From contig CANJQH010000015.1 in assembly GCA_947476335.1 (NCBI GenBank), positions 1 to 57,208 on the forward strand: DNA of 57,208 bases. The letters are read 5' to 3'. The translations under genes and the position numbers were made by a program. The number at the start of each line of letters is the position of its first letter. Within the stretch, counting starts at the first letter, position 1. Origin of the DNA: Anaerolineae bacterium (GTDB lineage: Bacteria > Chloroflexota > Anaerolineae > J036 > Brachytrichaceae). The notes under the pieces are model-generated. The model was not told where the DNA came from and did no database searches. It saw only the letters and a list, made by a program, of their open reading frames with translations. This document shows, piece after piece, positions 35,812 to 43,320 of this stretch.

Positions 35812-37068
35812 TTAAGGCTTTCCCCGTAGCTGCGCAACTGCACGCACGAATTCGCCGATGGAGGGTGAGCGCGCACGCAGTTCCTGCACCGCTGGGCCGA
35901 CGGTGTCTTTGCCAGCGGCGGGTGCGCCGCCGGGTTCGGCGTTGTAGGCGCCATAAAACGCGAAATACGCCTGGTTCAGCTTGCGCAGCTCGTAGCCGGC
36001 GGTGACGAAGACGGCGCGGCGCTGTTCCATGTAGCGCTCAGCGTCGACGATGTGACCGGCGGCCAGCAGCTCGTCGACGTGCATGCGCGTAAGCCGCATC
36101 TCGGTGTTGAAGTTGAAACGCTGCGTCGGATGTGTGACGGCGTCGGATGTGAGCGCAGCGGTGAGGCGCGCGCGCCCGGCTTCGTCTGGAGTGTCCGGAG
36201 TGTCCGGATAAAAATGCTGCATCATGCGCGCGCCAAGTTCGTGCTGCACGATGGTGGCCGCGGTTTCGTTGATGATGCGCGCCGTCGGGTCGCGGTCGTA
36301 GGACAGTCCGACCCAGCTGAAGAACAGGTAGTTGTGCGTCCATTCGTGCAGCGCGGTTTCGACGATGAAGCGTAGGGACGACGTCTCCGGCAGCATGGTT
36401 GGGTAGGTGCCGTAGCCGCCGATGGGCGTTACCAGCGAAGAGACGTCGAAGCGGGAATCGACGCTGCGCTCGATGCGATCCATGTCGTCGACGGCCAGGC
36501 CAACGGTGAGCTCGCGCTGGTCGATGCGGTCGATGCGGTCGCGACGGGAGATGATGAGGATAAAGGGCAGCTGCGTGAGGCGGAAGCGCAGCGGTGGCAT
36601 GGGCTGGCCGAGCAGGCCAAAGTCTTCCTCGCGCAGGATGGTTTCGGCCTGCGCCTGGAGGATGGCTTCAACGATCGGGCGATCGGCGTCGATGCTGCTG
36701 CGCAGGGCATCGCGTTCGCTGCGCAGTGCGGCGGTGGCGGCGGCGGGGTCGCGCTCGGTCGGGTCGGTGTAGCGCATGCGAATCTGCGCTTCAAGCTGCT
36801 GCACGTGCGCGATGCGGCGCATCAGATCGCGCACGCGGTGCAGCTGTTCAGCCTCGCTCAAGGCGCGATGCGGTGCTGAAAATTCATAGGCAAGTTTGTC
36901 GAATGCGGCGCGCGCGACCCAGCTGGCCAGGTCGAAGCGCGCGTTTCCCAGCATGCCGTCGAGTACGCCGGCGCGTTCGGTGCGAGCTGGCGTTTCGTAG
37001 CTTAACAGCGTCATCAGCAGTAGTACGAATGCTGCGCGCTTTGTGTATTGCCATAGCGTCTTCATCAT
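35812..37068 (-). CDS. Putative secreted or anchored zinc metallopeptidase
   Basis: I do not recognise a named family. The 418-residue protein starts with a basic then hydrophobic stretch (KTLWQYTKRAAFVLLLMTLLSY), a signal peptide or anchor. ALHEWTHNYLFF supplies HExxH at residues 241-245, and INETAATIVQHELGARM places a Glu at 268, spaced like the third zinc ligand of gluzincins. A C-terminal segment is rich in polar helices. Two in-frame 9-bp repeats encode RIDRID and PDTPDTPDE. A GGAGGG Shine-Dalgarno six bases before ATG 37068 supports this start over an upstream one. The gene diverges from ogt across the DnaA-box cluster. Confidence 0.65.
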   Translation of the reverse strand: MMKTLWQYTKRAAFVLLLMTLLSYETPARTERAGVLDGMLGNARFDLASWVARAAFDKLAYEFSAPHRALSEAEQLHRVRDLMRRIAHVQQLEAQIRMRYTDPTERDPAAATAALRSERDALRSSIDADRPIVEAILQAQAETILREEDFGLLGQPMPPLRFRLTQLPFILIISRRDRIDRIDQRELTVGLAVDDMDRIERSVDSRFDVSSLVTPIGGYGTYPTMLPETSSLRFIVETALHEWTHNYLFFSWVGLSYDRDPTARIINETAATIVQHELGARMMQHFYPDTPDTPDEAGRARLTAALTSDAVTHPTQRFNFNTEMRLTRMHVDELLAAGHIVDAERYMEQRRAVFVTAGYELRKLNQAYFAFYGAYNAEPGGAPAAGKDTVGPAVQELRARSPSIGEFVRAVAQLRGKP

Positions 37069-37099
37069 GCACGCCCTCCGTCTGCTGCAATCAGCCAAG

Positions 37100-37199
37100 T
37101 TATCCACAGGTTGTCCACGGCTAAATCTGTGGACAACCCCGGATTTTCTGTGGATAACTCATTTCCGGCCTGTGGATAAACCGATTGAGATGGGGATAA
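37100..37199. promoter_or_regulatory. Cluster of DnaA boxes
   Basis: Six 9-mers match the DnaA box TTATNCACA with at most two changes: TTATCCACA 37100, TTGTCCACG 37111, and in reverse TGTGGACAA 37128, TGTGGATAA 37149, TGTGGATAA 37171 and TGGGGATAA 37191. Three are perfect. The last four are spaced 20-22 bp, about two helical turns. GGTTGTCCAC and GTGGACAACC also form a dyad. It could be a replication origin part, a DnaA-binding reservoir, or a DnaA-controlled promoter of either flanking gene. Confidence 0.8.
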
Positions 37200-37268
37200 C
37201 TCGTAGATATTCACATGGGCAGCACCGGGTAGCATTGGCGCGCCAGACTTCGGCAAGGAGTTGATTGA

Positions 37269-37778
37269 TTGAATATTTTTCGTACCGTCTTTGATTCGCC
37301 CATCGGACGTCTTTTGCTCGAAGGCACGTGCGATGCGGTTACGGGTCTGCATTTCGTCGATTCTTTCACAGAGATTGAAATAGAAATTGAGAGAGAGATA
37401 AAGCGTGACGAAGTGTCTGGCGAATCGTGTGCGTTGATCGATGCTGCACACGCACAGCTGGCCGAGTATTTTGAAGGTCGGCGCACAGTCTTCGACGTGC
37501 CGTATTCACTCGACAGATGCGGCGAATTTCAACGCCGTGTGTTGGCTGAGGTCGCGGCGATTCCGTTCGGCCGGGTCACCAGCTACGGCGCAATCGCGCA
37601 GATTATCGGGCGGCCGGCGGCGTCGCGCGCGGTGGGCCAGGCCAACGGGCGCAACCCGATCAGCCTGTTTGTTCCATGTCATCGCGTGATCGGCTCGAAC
37701 GGAAAGCTGACCGGCTATGGCGGTGGGCTGCCGGCCAAACAGTGGCTGCTGAAGCACGAAGGAGTGCTCGCACTATGA
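37269..37778 (+). CDS. ogt: Methylated-DNA-protein cysteine methyltransferase
   Basis: A 169-residue alkyltransferase. The active-site motif is ISLFVPCHRVIGSNGKLTGYGGG, where the Cys of PCHR accepts the methyl group from O6-methylguanine. FGRVTSYGAIAQIIGRPAASRAVGQA is the helix-turn-helix DNA grip, and WLLKHEG closes the domain. It repairs alkylated guanine by suicide transfer. It starts at TTG, which an AAGGAG Shine-Dalgarno sequence at 37255-37260 places eight bases upstream. Its stop overlaps the next ATG by four bases (ATGA), beginning a four-gene run. Confidence 0.93.
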   Translation: MNIFRTVFDSPIGRLLLEGTCDAVTGLHFVDSFTEIEIEIEREIKRDEVSGESCALIDAAHAQLAEYFEGRRTVFDVPYSLDRCGEFQRRVLAEVAAIPFGRVTSYGAIAQIIGRPAASRAVGQANGRNPISLFVPCHRVIGSNGKLTGYGGGLPAKQWLLKHEGVLAL

Positions 37779-38866
37779 GCGCACCCCCGATTCATGTTGC
37801 GATCGATGGTCGCCTGATGTTTTATCGGCGCGCCGGCATCGCCAACTACACGCGTCGCCTGGTGCAGGCGCTTGCCGCGCTGCGCGACGAGCCGCTGCGC
37901 CTGAGCGTGCTGCTTGATCGCCGCGACCATGACACGGCCTGGCTGCCGGCCGAAGTGCGTGTTGTGCGCATTGTCACGCCGGCACATCATCCGGCCGAGG
38001 CGTGGACGCTGCCGCTCGAACTGGCGGTGCGCGACGCGTTCGAGCGCATCGATGTGCTGCATTCACCCGACTACATCACTTGTCGTGGCCGCTTTCGCAA
38101 AGTGGTCACGATTCACGATTTGTATTTTCTCGATCATCCGGAAGTGCTGACACCAGCGTCTGCACATTATTACGGCCGCGTCGCACAGAGTGCACAGCGC
38201 GCGGATCGCGTCATCGCCGTCTCTGCATATACGTGCGCTGATGTCGCACGGCTGTTGCCGGCTGTGTTGCCGCGCACGCATGTGGTGCTCGAAGCGGCTG
38301 ATGAACCGACGACTGCTGCGTCGGTCGAAGCTTTGCCGCCGTACGCACTTTTCGTCGGCACCTTTGAGCCGCGCAAAAATCTGGCCACGCTGTTGAATGC
38401 GCTGGCGCGCACAGCCGACGATGTGCGCCTGGTGATTGTCGGCGAGGCGGGCTGGGTGGAGAGTGAGCCGGCAGCACTGGCGCGCGCACTTGGCCTGCAG
38501 GAGCGCGTGCACTTCGTCGGCCGCGTCGATGACGCCGAACTGGATCGGCTGTATCGCGGTGCGCGCATGCTGCTGCACCCGGCGCTGTCGGAGGGCTTCG
38601 GCCTGATTGTGCTTGAAGCGATGCAGCGCGGCGTGCCGGTGATCTGCAGCGACAGCGGTGCGCTGCCGGAGGTCGTCGCTGATGCCGCGCTGCTGCATGC
38701 GCCGCGCGATGCGGAAGCACTGGCTGCGCACATCATGGTGCTGTGGAAAGACGCGGCTGCGCGCGCAGCGCTGGGTGAGCGTGGGCGAGCCCGGGCGGCG
38801 GAATTCAGCTGGCGGCGCGCCGCGCACGAGACGTGTATGGTGTATCGTCTGTCTCAACATTCGTGA
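37775..38866 (+). CDS. Glycosyltransferase family 4 protein, first
   Basis: A 363-residue GT-B fold transferase. The N-terminus HVAIDGRLMFYRRAGIANYTRRLV is typical of GT4 mannosyl or rhamnosyl transferases. ALFVGTFEPRKNLATLLNALA and HPALSEGFGLIVLEAMQRGVPVICSD (EX7E nucleotide-sugar site) identify the C-terminal domain. It transfers a sugar from a nucleotide donor to an acceptor, probably a lipid-linked or surface glycan; specificity is unknown. It is coupled to ogt upstream (ATGA) and to the second glycosyltransferase downstream (GTGA). Confidence 0.9.
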   Translation: MSAPPIHVAIDGRLMFYRRAGIANYTRRLVQALAALRDEPLRLSVLLDRRDHDTAWLPAEVRVVRIVTPAHHPAEAWTLPLELAVRDAFERIDVLHSPDYITCRGRFRKVVTIHDLYFLDHPEVLTPASAHYYGRVAQSAQRADRVIAVSAYTCADVARLLPAVLPRTHVVLEAADEPTTAASVEALPPYALFVGTFEPRKNLATLLNALARTADDVRLVIVGEAGWVESEPAALARALGLQERVHFVGRVDDAELDRLYRGARMLLHPALSEGFGLIVLEAMQRGVPVICSDSGALPEVVADAALLHAPRDAEALAAHIMVLWKDAAARAALGERGRARAAEFSWRRAAHETCMVYRLSQHS

Positions 38867-40056
38867 AGCTTCTTTTTCTCACGCCACAATTGCCGCACCC
38901 ACCGCGCCAGGGCACCGCTCTGCGCAATTGGGGGTTGATCTCACATCTCGCCTCGCGCGGGCATGAAATCAGCCTGCTCAGTTTTGATGAGGACGATGTC
39001 GCGACGACGCCCGAGCTTGCACGTGCGTGCGTTCGCATCGTGCGCGTGCGCGTGCCGCCGCGCAGTGGTCGCGATCGACTGCGCACGCTGCTGACGTCGC
39101 CGCTGCCCGACATGGCGTGGCGCCTGTGGGCGGAAGAATTTCGCGCGGCGCTGACCGGCATGCTGCGCGAGGCACAGCCGGACGTGCTGCAGATTGAGGG
39201 CATCGAGCTGGCGCGCTACGCGCTTGAATCCGGCGCTGCGCTGCCGCGCATCGTGTTTGACGATCACAACTGCGAGCATCTGCTGCAGCGGCGTGCGTTT
39301 CTCAGCGACCTGCGCCGGCCGTTGCGCTGGCACGGTGCAGCGTATTCATTCGTGCAGCAGCGCCGCCTGCGCACGTTCGAGCGCCATATTCTGCAGCGCG
39401 CCGACGACACACTGTGCGTCTCTCAGCAGGACCAGCGCCTGCTGCGTGCGCTGGCGCCGCGCGCGCGCGTGCACGTCGTCTGCAACGGCATCGACCTCGC
39501 CGAGTACACGGTCTGTGATGCAGATGCTGTGCCAACTCTCGTCTTCACAGGCAAGATGGATTTTCGGCCGAACATTGACGCAGTGCTATGGTTTGTGCGT
39601 GAGGTGCTGCCAGAAGTGGCGCGTGCAGTGCCGGACGTGCGGCTGCTGCTGGTTGGCCAGAAGCCGGGCGCGCGGCTGGATGTGCTGCGCAGCGATCCGC
39701 GCATTACGATCACGGGCGCTGTGCCGCAGGTGCAGCCGTACATCGCGCAGGCGTCTGTGTATGTTGCGCCGCTGCTGGCCGGCGGAGGTACGCGCTTCAA
39801 GCTGCTCGAGGCGATGGCGATGGGCAAGGCTGTGGTCAGCACATGCCTTGGTGCAGAAGGCTTCGAGGTTGAGTCTGGTCGCGAGATGGTGCTGGCCGAT
39901 GCGCCGCGCGATTTTGCGCAGGCGGTGATTGCGCTGTTGCGCGATCCGGTGCAGCGCTGTGCGCTCGGTGTGCGGGCGCGGGAGTTTGTCGCGCGCAGCT
40001 ACGACTGGAGCGCGATTGTGCCGAAACTTGAGGAGGTCTATGCCGCGCATCATTGA
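38863..40056 (+). CDS. Glycosyltransferase family 4 protein, second
   Basis: A 397-residue GT-B protein starting KLLFLTPQLPHPPRQGTALRNWGLISHLASRGHEISLLSF, the usual N-terminal strand and substrate loop of sugar transferases in surface polysaccharide pathways. Later LVFTGKMDFRPNIDAVLWFVREVLP and APLLAGGGTRFKLLEAMAMGKAVVST mark the donor-binding half. The GTG start at 38863 overlaps the preceding TGA (GTGA). Its final 17 bases overlap the GalT-like gene. No membrane segment is seen. The exact sugar is unknown. Confidence 0.9.
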   Translation: MKLLFLTPQLPHPPRQGTALRNWGLISHLASRGHEISLLSFDEDDVATTPELARACVRIVRVRVPPRSGRDRLRTLLTSPLPDMAWRLWAEEFRAALTGMLREAQPDVLQIEGIELARYALESGAALPRIVFDDHNCEHLLQRRAFLSDLRRPLRWHGAAYSFVQQRRLRTFERHILQRADDTLCVSQQDQRLLRALAPRARVHVVCNGIDLAEYTVCDADAVPTLVFTGKMDFRPNIDAVLWFVREVLPEVARAVPDVRLLLVGQKPGARLDVLRSDPRITITGAVPQVQPYIAQASVYVAPLLAGGGTRFKLLEAMAMGKAVVSTCLGAEGFEVESGREMVLADAPRDFAQAVIALLRDPVQRCALGVRAREFVARSYDWSAIVPKLEEVYAAHH

Positions 40057-41104
40057 TCTGCCTGAGATCGTTGCTATGCTCGATGCGGAGGCTGTGGCGT
40101 GCGTCGAGCGCCTGTTTCACATCGAGCGTGTTGCAGGGCGCTGTGTGATTCCGTCGACGATGCGGGAATGGACGCGGCGGCAGCTCGGTGACATTGCGTC
40201 GGTAGAGGCGCAGACCATCGTGCGCGTGATGAACCGCGTGACGTGGGACGGCGCGCTCTACAACCCGCTGCGCAATCGACGGCCGCTGCGGCACGTTGCA
40301 GCGACGGCGCCCGACGATGAGCTCGATCTTTTTGCGCAGCCGCTACAGATGACGGCCGAGGATGTGTTCGGCCGCGTGCGCGGTGAGCATTGCGTGACGG
40401 CGGGAAATCCGGCGCGCTGGGATGGCCAGTGTGCGGTACTAATTTTTGATGAGCCTGATCCGCTGCGTTTTGATGCGGCGCGCATGCGCGATTATTTTCG
40501 GACGGCGCTGGCATGGGCGCGTGCAGCGCACGAGCAGGACGAACAGGCACGCTACTTTATTTGGATGTGGAATGGCGGCGCGCGCGGTGGTGCGTCAATT
40601 CGTCATGCGCATGCGCAGCTGGCGCTCGGCCGCGGCATGCACTATGCGCGCTTCGAAGCGCTCCGTCGTGCGGCGCTCGAGTACCGTATACAGCACGGCG
40701 CGAATTTTTTCGACGACATGTGTGTGGTGCACGCCGACCTCGGTCTTGATTTTGCCGCGGGTGCACTGCGCGGCTTCGTGCATGTGGCGGCGATGCGACC
40801 GAAGGACACGTGGATCATCGGTGAATCGACTGTACCTGATGACGTGCTGGCTGACGCATTCGCTGAGACGCTGCGTGCACTGATCGACCGCACTGGCACC
40901 GCCTCGTTCGACGCCGTCGTATGCGCGCCGCCGCTGTTTGCTGGCGCGTCGGAGGACTGGAGTGGCTTCCCATGTTTTGCTCGCATTGTCGATCGCGGTG
41001 CACCGAGCATGGTTTCGTCCGATATCGGCGCGCTTGATTTATTCGCGCACAATTCGATCGGCGCTGATCCGTTTGAGATTTGTGAGTTGTTGAGATTGCG
41101 GTGA
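40040..41104 (+). CDS. GalT/HIT-like nucleotidyltransferase
   Basis: A 354-residue protein with a histidine-triad-like active site: GASIRHAHAQLAL gives HxHxQ (His189, His191, Gln193), the arrangement of galactose-1-phosphate uridylyltransferases. Earlier NPLRNRRP and CAVLIFDEPDPLRF, and later DMCVVHADLGLDFAAG, fit a two-domain HIT-superfamily protein, but overall similarity to GalT looks low. It probably moves a nucleotide between a sugar phosphate and a nucleotide sugar, possibly supplying donors to the two glycosyltransferases it follows. AGGAGG lies just before ATG 40040. Confidence 0.65.
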   Translation: MPRIIDLPEIVAMLDAEAVACVERLFHIERVAGRCVIPSTMREWTRRQLGDIASVEAQTIVRVMNRVTWDGALYNPLRNRRPLRHVAATAPDDELDLFAQPLQMTAEDVFGRVRGEHCVTAGNPARWDGQCAVLIFDEPDPLRFDAARMRDYFRTALAWARAAHEQDEQARYFIWMWNGGARGGASIRHAHAQLALGRGMHYARFEALRRAALEYRIQHGANFFDDMCVVHADLGLDFAAGALRGFVHVAAMRPKDTWIIGESTVPDDVLADAFAETLRALIDRTGTASFDAVVCAPPLFAGASEDWSGFPCFARIVDRGAPSMVSSDIGALDLFAHNSIGADPFEICELLRLR

Positions 41105-41143
41105 AAGATCTGCAGCCTGTGGGTTTGTGGGTCAGGGAATTAA

Positions 41144-41539
41144 TTGAACTTTACTGTGAGCACAGATCTGCTTCGATTCCTCGATGGTGCGTTCTTCACC
41201 TTTCACGGCTTCGTGGTGCTGGTGAACGTGTTCGGCTGGATCCCGGCGCGCATGCGGCGGTTGCATAGAGCCGTGATGGCAGCGACGGCGTTCTCATGGT
41301 TTGTGCTCGGGCCGCTGCTCGGCTACGGTGTCGGCTATTGTTTTTGCACAGACTGGCACTGGCGTATTCGGCGCGCGCTCGGTTACGATGATTCCGGAAA
41401 TTATGTGCAGTTGTTGTTCGGCGCATTTGGTTTGCATTTCACCCAGAGTGTGTCTTCGCTGCTTGCATATGGTGCGTTTGCATTTGCAGTGATTGCGTCG
41501 ACGATATTGCAGTTGTGCACATGGCTGGAAAAGAAATAG
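41144..41539 (+). CDS. Small membrane protein, DUF2784-like
   Basis: A 131-residue protein with about four hydrophobic segments. The pattern FHGFVVLVNVFGW, then RLHRAVMAATAFSWFVLGPLLGYGVGYCFCTDWHWRIRRALGY, resembles the DUF2784 family of unknown function. The start is TTG 41144 with an AGGGA motif a few bases before; no upstream ATG is in frame at a sensible distance. It follows the GalT-like gene by 39 bases and may be cotranscribed. Nothing indicates a specific role. Confidence 0.6.
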   Translation: MNFTVSTDLLRFLDGAFFTFHGFVVLVNVFGWIPARMRRLHRAVMAATAFSWFVLGPLLGYGVGYCFCTDWHWRIRRALGYDDSGNYVQLLFGAFGLHFTQSVSSLLAYGAFAFAVIASTILQLCTWLEKK

Positions 41540-41573
41540 CGAGCGGGAAAGTGCACAGCTACCCAATTGGAGG

Positions 41574-43145
41574 ATGGATTTTGATGACGAATTTGGCTAC
41601 GCTCGTCGCCATATGCTTTACGACGACTACGCTACTCAGCAGGCGCGCCGGCAAAAGGCGCTGCGCAGTTTTCCGCGCGGGAAACCTTTGAACTTTCGGC
41701 CGTTTGAGGCCCAGCTGGCATCGTTTGAAGTGCGAGCATCTCGCGTGGCGCGCTTGGTGCGTGGTGCAGATATTCCGCGTCTGCGTGAATTATTGCGAAG
41801 CGGTGCGCTGCTTTCGGTTGATTTGACGCTGCATTATTTGCGCCGTATTCGTCGTACGGAAAATCTGAACGCGGTGATGCAGCTCGCTCCTGATGCGCTT
41901 GCGCAAGCGCGTGCGGCCGATCGCGTGCGCACGGCAGGTGCGAACGCTGGTGCGCTGCATGGCATTCCTGTGTTGATCAAAGACAACATCGGCACTGGTG
42001 ATCAGATGCATACGACAGCTGGCGCGGCGGTGTTACAGCGCGCGCATTGCGATCGTGATGCGATGCTGGTGCGGCGCCTGCGGGAGAGTGGTGCGGTGCT
42101 GCTCGGAAAAACGAATCTGAGCGAGTGGGCCAATTTCTTTGCCGACGAACCAGCACCCAATGGCTTCTCTGCCAACGGTGGACAGACGCGCAATCCATAC
42201 GGTGTGCATGATGTAGGCGGCAGCAGCTCCGGCTCGGGCTCAGCCGTTGCGGCCGGCCTGTGCGCCGCCGCCGTCGGCACCGAGACGCACGGCAGCATTG
42301 TGAACCCGAGCCTGTGCAATGCCCTGTATGGGATGAAGCCCAGCCTCGGTCTCATCAGCCGTGATCGCGTGATTCCGATCACCGATGCGACGGACACTGC
42401 CGGCCCGATGGCGCGCACTGCAACAGACATGGCTGTGCTGATGGATGCGCTGATCGGCTTCGACCCGAATGATCCTGCGTGCGTCGATCTTGCTGCGGAT
42501 CCACAAGGACCTGCGCTTTTTGCTGGCGGCGTTTCAGCTGCGTTACAGCAGGACGGCCTGCGCGATCAGCGTATCGGCTTGTTGGACAGCCGCGGCACTG
42601 GCGCGATTTATCGCGGCGCATTCACGCAGATGCGACGCATGTTGAAACGCGCCGGCGCGGTGCTCGTCCCGCTGAAGATGCCGAAATTCGACCCACCTTT
42701 TTTTGACATCATGTCGCATGGCTATGTGCACGGTGTGGCGGAATATTTATCGAACACGAATGCGCCGGTGCGCAGTCTGGGGCAGGTGGCTGAATACAAC
42801 CGCCGCGATCTTGCACGTCGCGCACCGAATGGAATGGGCACGCTCGAGAGCGCACTGACCAACAACACGTGGACGCGTGACGAGTACGACGTACGTGTGC
42901 GCGAATGGCGCGCAGCCGCACGCGCTTCGATCGATGAAGCACTGCATTCACAGAACCTCGATCTGATTGCCACGTTCAATCCGTTTGGCTTCGATGAGCG
43001 TTTCGTGCTCGCTGGTGCACCACTGCTTGCGCTGCCTGCAGGCTTTCTGCCCAATGGCCGCCCGTATGGCTTCATTCTCGCTGGCCGCTGGTTGGATGAT
43101 GCCGCGCTTGTGGCTGTGGCGGGAGCGTGGGAAAGAAGTAGATAG
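41574..43145 (+). CDS. Amidase-signature family enzyme
   Basis: A 523-residue amidase. The Ser-Ser-Lys triad is readable: Lys136 in GIPVLIKDNIGTGD, the cis-serine in VGGSSSGSGSAVAAG near 217-219, and nucleophile Ser241 in GTETHGSIVNPS. The GTETxGSIVNPS form resembles peptide amidases rather than GatA. The C-terminus has FVLAGAPLLALPAGF. It hydrolyses a carboxamide; substrate unknown. Start choice is uncertain: GGAGG directly abuts ATG 41574, and ATG 41613 is an alternative; no signal peptide is visible with either. Confidence 0.83.
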   Translation: MDFDDEFGYARRHMLYDDYATQQARRQKALRSFPRGKPLNFRPFEAQLASFEVRASRVARLVRGADIPRLRELLRSGALLSVDLTLHYLRRIRRTENLNAVMQLAPDALAQARAADRVRTAGANAGALHGIPVLIKDNIGTGDQMHTTAGAAVLQRAHCDRDAMLVRRLRESGAVLLGKTNLSEWANFFADEPAPNGFSANGGQTRNPYGVHDVGGSSSGSGSAVAAGLCAAAVGTETHGSIVNPSLCNALYGMKPSLGLISRDRVIPITDATDTAGPMARTATDMAVLMDALIGFDPNDPACVDLAADPQGPALFAGGVSAALQQDGLRDQRIGLLDSRGTGAIYRGAFTQMRRMLKRAGAVLVPLKMPKFDPPFFDIMSHGYVHGVAEYLSNTNAPVRSLGQVAEYNRRDLARRAPNGMGTLESALTNNTWTRDEYDVRVREWRAAARASIDEALHSQNLDLIATFNPFGFDERFVLAGAPLLALPAGFLPNGRPYGFILAGRWLDDAALVAVAGAWERSR

Positions 43146-43156
43146 TCAGAGTAAAC

Positions 43157-43269
43157 GTTAACTACTCAGGCCAGCCATTTTTCCAACGCGAAACACACGA
43201 TTCTCTCCCCCGAAGGGGGAGAGAATCGTGTGTTTCGCGGGAAATACTGATTTGGGCCTGAGTAGTTAC
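43157..43269. mobile_element. Type A palindromic element, reverse orientation
   Basis: A full 113-bp copy with one extra T in the left end (GTTAACTAC). Perfect 8-bp repeats GAGTAAAC flank it (43149-43156 and 43270-43277). The core has CGATTCTC and GAGAATCG, a paired change on both arms. Confidence 0.92.
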
Positions 43270-43308
43270 GAGTAAACGTGTAAACGTGTGTCACTCGTCG
43301 CTATCCCT

Positions 43309-43314
43309 TACACT
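43309..43314 (+). promoter_or_regulatory. -10 box of lytic transglycosylase gene
   Basis: TACACT lies 6 bases before the ATG at 43321, with no Shine-Dalgarno match. Confidence 0.45.
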
Positions 43315-43320
43315 TCCCGC

